10,105 bases of DNA from Paraglomus occultum (GCA_910592205.1 CAJVPJ010001393.1:1-10105), one strand, 5' to 3'. Counted from the first letter of the stretch, positions 1 through 8,307 are shown. Translations and numbers: made by a program. The notes: generated by a model not told the origin, from the letters alone.

Positions 1-298
1 TAAAATTTCTAATAAAAATTTTTTCATTCAACACATATTCAAGCATAATTGAATGTAAAAAACAATTATAATATTCATCGATACTTAAACGTCGTATTTT
101 GATATGGATTAATACTTGAAACTTTATCTCAGAACGCTATCACTTAAATAGGGGAACAAATCCAATTGATTTGATCTTATCACAGGAGCCGTGAAATGTA
201 AGTGATGTAAACAGAGATATTTAATATTTGAATGACAACGGAATATGAATTAGGTATATAGAATTGAAGTTCTGCAATTAGTGCCTCATTGACCTAGT
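1..298. other. Intergenic, nothing recognised
   Basis: AT-rich sequence with stops in all frames and no recognisable protein motif or RNA gene. It lies downstream of the candidate minus-strand gene that ends at 299, so it may hold that gene's 3' UTR or further exons that I could not identify. Confidence 0.4.
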
Positions 299-646
299 TC
301 AAAGAATTTGAATCGATTCTGCACTAACTCGTAAATATGGTGGCAGATGAGGAATACATTCTCCTGCGGAAGAAAGGGCAGATGATGAAAATGACTCGTC
401 ATGCTCTTTCCGTTCAATGAAAAGAGAGATGAAATCGTATAATGTTAAAGCCAGAGGCAATCTGATTTCTTATTAATTTCGATTTAGTCTTTTGACGTTA
501 TTTTGCAAGCAACAAACTATTTTTTGCGAAAACTTAATATACCGAATATTACTTGATTCGAGGTTAGATTTCGTTACCACGCGAGTTTTGAATCCCGACA
601 TCGGCGTTGCAGATAGAGGTGGACCAACAATTACTTGACCAGACAT
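299..646 (-). CDS. Candidate small two-exon gene, unknown function
   Basis: I do not recognise this protein. An ATG at 646 (in-frame TGA just upstream) opens a frame starting MSGQVIVGPPL. A donor GTAATA at 552 (phase 1) can join an acceptor TAATAAG ending at 469. The joined frame then runs through PLALTLYDFISLFIE and an acidic/Ser-rich stretch to HLPPYLRVSAE, with a TGA at 299-301. The modelled exons are 646-553 and 468-299, giving 87 aa with an 83-nt intron. An alternative is a weaker donor (GTTTTC) with the CAG acceptor at 463-462, also in phase. The exon 2 frame is open for about 170 nt and has a natural protein-like composition with a short hydrophobic helix. The gene would be divergent from the COQ11-like gene, with starts about 240 bp apart. 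The AAG acceptor is unusual, and the gene could continue beyond the window, so the model is tentative. Confidence 0.38.
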
Positions 647-884
647 AGCATTCAATCATTTGCAAGATATTAATAGTAGCGACTCGTGAATAGATTCTCC
701 ACTTGAAGATTTTAGCACGCGTAAGTTTCAAAGTTCGCTGTGCCCGAGCATCAATCTTTTGCGACCGCCACTTGGTGGTTATCCTTATTATTATACTTAT
801 AGGCTCGCAACATTTTAACACGTGATCAATATCCTTAATTTTTGGGCATTCAATTTTTACTTGCTTAATGCGATTTTGACAGAC
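647..884. promoter_or_regulatory. Putative divergent promoter region
   Basis: This 238-bp gap separates the start of the candidate minus-strand gene from the start of the COQ11-like gene. It contains an AT-rich TATA-like stretch (ttattatacttatagg, about 785-800). A three-codon upstream ORF, ATG CGA TTT TGA, lies at 868-879 and stops five bases before the ATG at 885. Promoter function is inferred from position only. Confidence 0.35.
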
Positions 885-2079
885 ATGACTCGTATAGTGA
901 ACGCTAGTCGGCAACGACTTTTAGTAGTTGGAGGAACTGGGTATTTGGGTATACAGCATTCCTGTTGAGAACGCCTGCCATAAACAAGTTTGCATTCGCG
1001 TCTTATATGCGTTGGAATTGGATTCGTAGGGTATCGCGTATGCAAAGCCGCTATCCAGCGAAATTGGGAGGTTTTGAGCTTGAGGTATGATGGACAAACG
1101 CTCTTTTGTTACATTTAGTACGTTTGGACTTACAAAGCCCATTGGGCATTGGCCTAGTCGTCGCGGTCTTTTACCGAAAGAGACTACACCGTGGGAACAG
1201 AAAGTAAGGTTTTCAACTTTGAATATACTAGTTTTTCAAATTATTTTCGTACTTTACCCCAATGAGATTTCCGTACAGGTTACTTGGCTCAAAGGAAATT
1301 GTCTTAATCCATCAACATACAGTGATTTGCTTAAAGATTGTACAAGTGTAGTTCACACCGTTGGTACGCTCCTCGAAAACCCCGATTATAAGAAAGTTGT
1401 TCAGAGCAAGAGCGTCGTCGAAGCATTTGGAAACTTGCGCATCAGTTGTAAAAATCAAAATCCGTTCAAGAGAGATGCAAATGAAGCAAATAATTATGAG
1501 AAAATCAATAGAGATACTGGTATTGCCTTTAATTTCGCGTAAAGATTTGTTATTTAGTCATGTCAAGGAAACAATAATTATGACCCTACCAACATTTAAT
1601 CGCAGCAATAGCAGTTGCTAACGAGGCGGCGCGTCATGGCAGCGTAAAGTCATTTATTTACATATCGGCAACAGATGTCTTTCCCTTTATAGATTCAAAA
1701 TATATATCGACAAAGAGGGAGGCTGAATTTGTGCTGTTATCCAAACCAGAGTTTAAAACCGTCATACTGAGACCAGGTTTATCTTTCATTCTCTCATTGT
1801 TTTTTCCTTCTAACCTATAAACAGAGATTAACAATGTTTGATTACAATCACGTAGGTTTTATATATTCAGACATGAGGATGTTTTCTTTGCCTATTGCCG
1901 GAATGCTCGCTGTTTCAAGTAACATATCCAAGGTTATTCCATTACCTTTATTACCTTCAGTACCTCCATTACATGTTGATACGGTGGCAGAAGCAGCCAT
2001 CGAAAGCATTGTAAATCAAGAGGCTAATGGTATCTATAATGTCCATGAAATAACAAAGTTGGCTGATGGTGTCGTCTAA
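885..2079 (+). CDS. COQ11: COQ11/NDUFA9-like atypical SDR, NAD(P)-binding
   Basis: This is a predicted NAD(P)-binding Rossmann protein of the atypical short-chain dehydrogenase group. Yeast COQ11 (YLR290C) sits with the mitochondrial coenzyme Q synthesis complex, and NDUFA9 of complex I is related. Six exons are read by eye: 885-948, 1030-1084, 1158-1203, 1279-1519, 1606-1776 and 1856-2079. All introns are GT-AG, 73-86 bp, and join in phase to 266 aa. Visible motifs are VVGGTGYLG (14-22, dinucleotide loop), VVHTVGTLLEN (79-89), INRDTAIAVANEAA (131-144), YISATD (154-159), a Y168-xxx-K172 pair, and RPGF (191-194). The C-terminus GIYNVHEITKLA is typical of the family ending. The N-terminus is basic (R3, R9, R11) and has no acidic residue before the Rossmann core, compatible with a short mitochondrial presequence. 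No COQ10 (START-like) domain is fused, although many fungi carry such a fusion. The distinction between COQ11 and an NDUFA9-type protein is not certain. Confidence 0.84.
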
Positions 2080-2536
2080 ACAAATGAGAATGTGTTTGCC
2101 TATTGAGATGTCCGCTCTATAACTACGTGAAGTCTAATTTCGTGACAGGAAACGTAATAGCATTCCAGGATGTTGTAACAAATAATTTAAAACATCTTAT
2201 TTTTCGGAAACTAAACTCTACAACACATCCAATGTGTATTAATCGGAAACAGAGAACAATCTACTGATTGATGAATGACAAAGCCCCCATGTCTCAGGTA
2301 TGCCGTATGATGTAATTAATAATTTAATTTAGTGCGGATTAATTAATTACTCAAGTTATCATTCATAGTTTTTAGCTGTTAAACACAAAGTAGGTTAGAC
2401 ATATCTATATAATTAGACAAACGCGATGACAAGACTACATACTTTTTTGCTGACATTGTCAGTTTGGTAAATTTCTGCTAAACCCGGAAATCCGTCTAGT
2501 TTCATAAAGTTATGTAATAATTAATTAATCAATTAA
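2080..2536. other. Tail-to-tail intergenic spacer, AT-rich
   Basis: Convergent spacer between the COQ11-like gene and the kinase gene, presumably holding both 3' UTRs. It contains repeated TTAATTAA-type palindromes, for example around 2312-2350 and 2517-2541. No gene of its own is seen. An alternative last exon of the kinase gene could reach into about 2460-2497 (minus strand). Confidence 0.6.
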
Positions 2537-2541
2537 TTAAA
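2517..2541. repeat. AT-only palindromic repeat (TTAATTAA, TCAA, TTAATTAA)
   Basis: Two copies of the self-complementary 8-mer TTAATTAA are separated by four bases, next to the modelled kinase stop codon. A looser copy lies near 2312-2350. It may form a hairpin in the transcript end, or be simple AT-rich sequence. Confidence 0.5.
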
Positions 2542-4687
2542 GCAATACCGCTAACGGGCAATATAACATTCTCATAAAATACTTGCCTTCGAAATTAAGA
2601 ACTTCAGATCTCCTTTTCTCATGAATAAACTTCAAACCTGATATTCTGGATGTTAATCCCGTATGCATCGCAATCTCGTTTTGGACTTTCTTGTTCGGAT
2701 CTTCACTATTAAGATCCACACTAGCCAACAACGGAGATACTCCTGTGTGTAAAGATGTCGTTGAATAGCACAAGGTACTGGTTGGACTGAGTTCCGGTAC
2801 TGGACTATCCCTATATCGGTCGTTGGTTGGGGTAATTTTCTCTGTTAAGAGATTTGGTAATAACAACAATAGATGCGTTGCATAAATTAATATTGGTCGA
2901 AATTAAAGTAAAATGACGTACGAACAAATAGAACCATATCGACTTGCACTTACCATCCCATCCAATAACACAACTGTCCACTACAAATTAGAATAAAGAG
3001 TTAATTTTTGGAAAAGTGATGAACCCGGGGGGAAAAAAGCCACGAGCTCCTTACGATGATCCACTGGGAGGCGAGGTGTGCTTTGATCTAGGAAAGGGAG
3101 GAAAAAATATGAATAACCCATCGTTTAAAAGTGAAGAGAAAAAGATCAATAGTTAATTACCGGATTCATCCTCATGGTGTTCAATGGCAACTTTCATACA
3201 TGCTCTTGTCTCGCCGTCATCACTATCCGATAACACCAAACGCCTACTTCTATATATCGCTTCAGAATGTAGGGGTTGTCCATTATTTTGCATTTTTCCG
3301 AAATTGCTTAGCCGATACTCTTCAGAATTTCTAATCTCGGTCGCAATGGGAGGAAGATTTTTATCAATAGCGGTACGCCATTTCCACAGTTTCTTTATAA
3401 TCTTTTCACAGCTCGGACGTTTCTCTGGGTCAGCATCCCAGCATTCCTTCATTAGTTTTGCATAAAACTTTGGAATGCCATGATCGACCTCGGGTCTCTT
3501 TCCGTCACAGATGGCAAAGACCAAGTACTCGTCGTGAGCGACTCGAGCAAAAGGTGGACGACCAGTTGCGATCTCCCACATCACCATGCTAAAACTGTAT
3601 ACATCTGATGCTTTGCTGTATCCCTGTCCACGGAAAACTTCTGGAGCTATATATGGAATTACTCCAAAAACCTGTTGCTTTTCCTGAACCCCGTCAACAC
3701 GTATGGACAGCCCTAAATCTCCTATGTACGAATAACTGTTAGACAGTTGAAGTATGTTACCAGTGTGAAAGTCTCTGTGGATCAATCCAGCCGAATGAAT
3801 GTCATTCAATCCCTGAGCGATGTAGTAAAGCATAGTTATGCGTTGCGTCCATGTACAGGTAGGAAAATTTTTGCGGAGAAAGTGACGAAGGTCGCCGTAT
3901 TTGGCATACGGCATTACGAGAAGATAGGATTTCGTCGTCGGGTCTTGAGTGATGCCGAGAAACCATATGACTCTAGATTCGGTAGATGTACGCGTGCTGC
4001 ATAAGTATTGCGTTTTAAGCTGCATCACATACGTATATATATATGTTCATATACGTATAAAGCGACGGTAATAAACAAAGATAACAGATTGCTCAATTTT
4101 AATATAAACATGTTATAATAATAAGATGACAATTGAATTGTCTTATGTCGTAATCATACTTCTCTCACGAAATCCGATGTATCAGATCTGATATTTTTCA
4201 ATGCCACTTTATACATTTCCCTCCTCAACCATTTTTCTTGTTTGTCGTCCCAATAATTGATGGGTCCATCTTTCCAGATAGCAGAATAAACAGTTCCAAA
4301 TCCGCCTCTTGCCAAATATTTAATTTCGTCCAATTGATCATGCGGAATCCATTCCAATAATTCATCCCTATGAGTGGCATTGAGTTGTGCTTCGCGGATA
4401 AACTCGTCAATGGCTTCATGACAGCTCGTCCAATTGGCGAAATTGTCCTTTAAACGCGCAGAATAGCAAGGATGACAATAGTATTCGCCGGTGAGTTGTT
4501 GAAGACATTTACGGCATATATTTAGTTCTCTTTCGTATTCGTCTTCGGTCGAGGAACTTATGGGGATCGAAATCTCGGAATAATCCGATGTAGATGATGT
4601 CTCACAATCAGACAAAGATTGCGGCGTAGATGGGTAACTATTTATGGGAGTTTCAGATTCTGCTAGAAGAAAGTCGAACCCTTCCAT
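2537..4687 (-). CDS. Tyrosine-kinase-like protein kinase, Glomeromycotina type
   Basis: Predicted Ser/Thr (TKL-like) protein kinase of the family hugely expanded in arbuscular mycorrhizal fungi; substrates are unknown. Exons: 4687-4160, 4019-3161, 3087-3055, 2980-2954 and 2841-2537. Introns are 140, 73, 74 and 112 bp, all GT-AG and in phase, giving 583 aa. An in-frame TAA lies 15 bases before the start ATG. Domains: acidic/Ser-rich N-terminus (1-52); two CxxC pairs (C58/C61, C71/C74); LEWIP (111-115); glycine loop GGFGTV (128-133); VALK with K164; helix C E176 completed across the first splice; HRDFHTGN (257-264); DLG (277-279) in place of DFG; APE (301-303); a family-typical HSEAIYRSRRL near 427-437. 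All catalytic residues are present, so it should be active. If exon 2 is not spliced at 3160 the protein would stop at 3153 (464 aa). The last exon end is uncertain: a possible donor GTATTT near 2583 could move the stop downstream. Confidence 0.88.
4020..4159 (-). other. Intron 1 of the kinase gene with alternating TA tract
   Basis: Donor GTATGATT at 4159 and acceptor GATGCAG at 4020, phase 0. The splice joins ...FVRE to LKTQY..., restoring the helix C region that family members have without a break. At 140 bp it is nearly twice the size of most neighbouring introns. The extra length includes a TA-alternating, imperfectly palindromic tract (about 4028-4060: acgtatatatatatg ... catatacgtata). 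Confidence 0.8.
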
Positions 4688-5412
4688 AAATGTGAAGGAT
4701 TAGAGAACGTCGAAAAATGAAGATTGAAGAAATCGAGCGACTATTAATAAAGGGGATTACATTTGTTTGCTGTTCTGGTAGAGTAAGATGATTTGCGATT
4801 ATGTCACACAGCAACTTTACCAATATTTTGGTGCACTTGTCTCCCTGCATAGTAATAATTATTATGCTGTAACACCAAAGATTTATCATGACAGTTTCGT
4901 TGTAACATTGTTTATTGATTTACTGTTTGCTTTTGAGTTCTGATTACCTTGCACACATGAAAGCATAAACTAAATAAATTGGCCAGTATAACATAATTGA
5001 AGTGAGAAGGTGAAGAAAAGGGTGTAAGTAAAAAGATTATAATTACAGAGTAAATAAAACATACTTTGCAGAATAATGCAGAATGTGATGCATTAATGAA
5101 TAGTGAATATGAACAATTGCATATAAAAAATGTACGATCACAAACGAGATAAAAAAAAAAGTATATCAACAAATTAACGAATCCCCCCGACTTGAGAGAT
5201 TCATCCCCCACCAAACAACCAATAATAGCTTAACCTTGTAAATCCATCAACCAAAATGTCCAATATACCATCATAAATGGCCTTAAATACTACCAATAGA
5301 AGTAGTCTCAAAAAATTGAGAGTTATCCTTATATTGAATATGTCAAGTAAAATGAAACAAACTCAAAAGTTAAAGCAAAAGTAAACAATTCTTATACAGA
5401 CTATCCTCACTG
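4688..5412. other. Intergenic spacer, no gene recognised
   Basis: AT-rich spacer between two genes on the same (minus) strand. It should hold the 3' UTR of the MATH-BTB gene and the promoter of the kinase gene. Minus-strand open frames at 4653-4889 and 4912-5214 encode Phe/Ile/Cys-rich strings typical of chance AT-rich translation, with no family motif. A 12-bp perfect palindrome, taataattatta, lies near 4852-4863. Confidence 0.6.
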
Positions 5413-7786
5413 TCATTTAGTAGAATGTTTATCGGGATGATACGAAGAGGCACTGCTGTACCTCTCGAATCGATAATGATAACTCTGATCGAGGCTTCTA
5501 CTATCACGATAAGATGCTTCATTCTTGACTGAACGACTATTTGATGACTGAACAACACTCGCCCTTCCCGCTTCTTGTTCAAAGGCTATATCTCGATCAC
5601 TAGATCGACTAGGAGATCTACCATAACTAACAGGCGGTACATGCTCTTTGGCGTACGAAACATGAGATCTGCCATAACCGTAATAAGAATCGCGCTCTTC
5701 TGTGTATGGACTAAGAGGTCTTCCATAGTTGACAGACGAGCCACGATCTTTTTTGTAAGGACTGGGTGATCTTGCGTATGTGGACATCCTCTGCGGACTG
5801 GGTGATCTCGGACAGGTGGAGGAAGACATTCTATCCCGACTCGTGTGCCGTGATTGATACGATCGGCTAGAGGATCCTGGAAGACTAGATAACGACATTC
5901 CATCCTGACTAAGTCGACGAGACGTAGAAGACCTACTGGTAGCACGGCTATCGCTTCGAGCTCTATCACGACTCGCACTGCGACTAGACGGCTTGGCGGC
6001 AGACCGTTCATACGAGACATCGGGTGGAGCATCGTATACGTCACGACGCTGTCGACTGGGACCGGACGAACCAGATGACCATTCTACGCCTTCCCTAATA
6101 GGTTCTTCGCGTCGAGATTTAGGTGGTTTCTTTTCGGCCCCCTTCTTTGATTTTTCTCTGTTAAACTCATCGACTATAGGTTGGGCTTCTTGTATCGTTA
6201 GTCCAGCTACTTTAGCCCACCATTCATCGTTATTATCGACTAAGGAATAAATTACTTGGGCATCTACGGTCTTTTCAGCCCACACTTTCACCATGCTTGG
6301 ATCATCGGCTTCGATCATCTGCATTCTACAGTATTCAACATATTTCTTGTACGACTTCTTTCCTATTGTTTGTAAAGCATGTTGCTGTTTCTTTCGTGTA
6401 ACTGATTTGCTGACTTGCTGCAACACCTGGATTGCCTTTGACTCTGGGAACGCCTTTAATACGAGATCGATCATATCTTGCTTGAATCCGGGGACTTTCC
6501 ACACAATTTCACCGAGTGTTTCTGCTGCATTTGCTTTCTTTACTCTTTTCGATACTTCGGATATGATTACTTGCCTGAGATCGTCAAGATAATACTTGTC
6601 AGCTATCTTAAGCATATCGATAATCGTCGTACCCGAATTTTCATCGTCATCAAATATAACGGTATTGGTATACAAATATCGAAGCATTTCCAGGAACGTT
6701 TCGGGCTTAAAGTCGGGTACGTCGATTATGTAAGTATATAATCCGACTGATTCAAGGGAAGCAAGAGAATCTATATCAGTTTCGCGATTTGCCTGCGCAT
6801 TGCGTCGACCGGGTTGTTTTCTCACTATCCTCATCCCATAAGCAAAGTCTTCTTCCTTTAGCAGTTTATTGAAATATTCCGATCGCTTCTTTAATATAAA
6901 ACTGCGTGCGTATATCTGTTTGCCTTGTACTAAAAATTGAACGTCTGCAATGTCACTGTTATTCAGTTCACTCAGCCACGCTTCGAGCAAGTTAGTTGGT
7001 ATGCCTTTACGGGATAATGGAGTTGTCGTTCTATCGATATCCAGTTTAGCCTCGCTCAGTGATATTCCGATAATGACATTCTTTGTGAGGACCGACTTTC
7101 GACAAAAACGGGGAAAACCTAGTAATAAAGAGAATTAAATATAAAGAGATGCAAATTAACACACGTGTTGTCAAGGTTCGATTGCGGTAAATGTTGATGA
7201 AACCGATTTATGCAGTTGCGTAGAAAGCAAGAAACACATGGCTAGCGTATTTTCACATACCCCATACTTGCTTCTCTTTGGAATAATTTCCCATTTTCAA
7301 CTCGACTGGATTAACAATGTTTGAAGAGCTGTAAAAGGTTGACCAGTGTTATTTACATCCTATCTATGTGATGGGGTTTGCCTTACTGCAGCAATCTGAA
7401 TAACCGACTCACTTGTTTGATCCAGCAGCATCTTTCATCCACATCATGACGTTTACTTTATGTCTTCGCGCCCATAATGTATTTGACAACTCTTCTTCTG
7501 AATTGGGTATCGCGCATAAAAAGACCGAACAATGATTTTGGATATCTTTTGGATTCTGTTACAGCAAGACATGCACATATGAATTTCAGACTATAAAAAG
7601 ACCGACGTTGTGGAAATGACGTGTTATAAACCGAATGGGATATCATACCGGATCAAATTTGACTTGCCAGAAATGATCTGTTGAAGTGGCAAATGGCGGT
7701 GTGCAGAACGTGCCTTTGAGTTTATCAACGTTCGATACGATAAACTCAAAACTACACTTTGCGGTGCACGCCTGAGTCGCAGTCAT
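5413..7786 (-). CDS. MATH-BTB (SPOP-like) protein with RS-rich C-terminal tail
   Basis: Likely a substrate adaptor for a CUL3 ubiquitin ligase: MATH domains bind substrates and BTB domains bind cullin-3 and dimerise (established for SPOP-type proteins). Exons: 7786-7649, 7555-7413, 7328-7261 and 7118-5413. Introns of 93, 84 and 142 bp are all GT-AG and in phase, giving 684 aa from an ATG at 7786. The MATH domain covers about residues 11-145. It shows CSFEFIV, HFWQVKFDP (38-46), LWARRHKVNVMMWM and WGFPRF (116-121); the W-x-F pair matches the SPOP substrate groove. The BTB domain covers about 171-309 (SDIADVQFLVQGKQIYA, RSEYF, FLEMLRYLYT, ADKYYLDDLRQVI) and carries a charged insertion of about 35 residues before the DVPDF strand. 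A BACK-like helical part follows (310-360), then a linker with WW (416-417), then an Arg/Ser tail (450-684). A MATH-BTB with a long RS tail is unusual. Confidence 0.93.
5590..5787 (-). repeat. 51-bp (17-residue) tandem repeat in the RS tail
   Basis: Within the MATH-BTB protein, residues 561-626 form four degenerate tandem units of exactly 17 residues, with consensus Y(A/G)RSPSPYxx(D/E)R(D/G)S. The leading tyrosines are Y564, Y581, Y598 and Y615; a second tyrosine follows seven residues later in three units (Y571, Y588, Y605) and is Ser in the fourth. The exact spacing with no indels points to duplication of a 51-bp unit followed by divergence. Three units contain SP or RSPS, typical kinase sites in RS proteins. 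Confidence 0.85.
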
Positions 7787-7930
7787 TATTGTGTGAACTG
7801 GATGTTATTTACTAGTGCTATATTGTATTATAAAATAAGTCGTGTTAGCGGGTTCCCAGGGGATTTTTGAGACCAACTCCCAGACAAACTAATAGTCAAT
7901 GCTGTAATATATAACTTTCGACGGGGGATG
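7787..7930 (-). promoter_or_regulatory. Putative promoter of the MATH-BTB gene
   Basis: Directly upstream of the ATG at 7786, the minus strand carries an AT-rich TATA-like run (tattttataatacaatatag, about 7820-7839), some 35-55 bases before the start codon. Assignment rests on position and composition only. Confidence 0.35.
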
Positions 7931-8307
7931 TAAACAAAGAAGGTATAAGATATCTTTCTTTAGGAGAAAGAGTTAACTCATTACGTCTGGAAGATGGTAA
8001 AAAAAATCTCGGGGGAGGGGAGAGGAGGGGGTGTGTTGTGGGTGAGGGGTGTGCAAAAATATCTTCTTCCCGCCAAACGAAATTTTATTATTATTCATGC
8101 TACTGGCCCCCCTTAATAAATGAATATCACTTGCAGATTGCATCTCCGTACGAAACAGGAAAAACAAAATAAGATAATGCTTTTTCCGGATGCGATGAAC
8201 AGCGCATTCGTCGCGATTGTCGTACTATGCGTGTAAACACAAGCCCGTTTAGGAATAACACAAGATTTTCATGGGAGCATGTCATGTGCGGACACTATAT
8301 TTGAATA
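7931..8307. other. Intergenic, no gene; contains a G-rich tract
   Basis: No credible coding frame. A minus-strand open frame over 7973-8167 only reads through the C-rich complement of the G tract. A 19-codon plus-strand frame starting at 8178 (MLFPDAMNSAF...) is hydrophobic but very short. Confidence 0.5.
8011..8049 (+). other. G-rich tract, possible G-quadruplex
   Basis: Five G runs on the plus strand (8011-8015, 8017-8020, 8027-8031, 8040-8042, 8046-8049) are separated by loops of 1, 6, 8 and 3 bases. The tract lies about 225-265 bp upstream of the MATH-BTB start codon, with the G-rich strand being the non-transcribed-sense complement for that gene. One loop exceeds the usual 7-base limit, so folding is plausible but not certain. 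Confidence 0.55.

Noticed and set aside
564-914. 116-codon minus-strand open frame overlapping the COQ11 start
   Set aside because: It runs antisense to a well-supported first exon, has no recognisable motif, and conflicts with the better candidate frame at 646.
1087-1542. Reading the COQ11 region as one uninterrupted 151-codon gene starting at 1087
   Set aside because: The start ATG lies in a phase-compatible intron and would drop the GGTGYLG loop. The spliced model restores all family motifs.
2600-2700. Homeodomain-like string (KVQNEIAMHTGLTSRI ... KRR) on the minus strand
   Set aside because: It recalls helix 2-3 of a homeodomain, but the key Trp48 and Asn51 are missing and the segment splices in phase onto the kinase tail.
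3747-4004. Plus-strand frames opposite the kinase gene
   Set aside because: Antisense shadows of a conserved kinase domain.
4653-4889. Minus-strand open frame upstream of the kinase start
   Set aside because: It overlaps the kinase exon in another frame and has AT-driven composition with no motif.
4912-5214. 100-codon Phe/Cys/Ile-rich minus-strand frame, possible membrane protein
   Set aside because: The composition matches translation of AT-rich DNA; helices are not separated by credible loops and no family pattern is visible.
7168-7190. tRNA B-box-like sequence (ggttcgattgc)
   Set aside because: No matching A box, acceptor stem or anticodon arm, and it lies inside a MATH-BTB intron.
7973-8167. 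Minus-strand frame through the G-rich tract
   Set aside because: Its Pro/His-rich part is only the translation of the simple C-rich complement.
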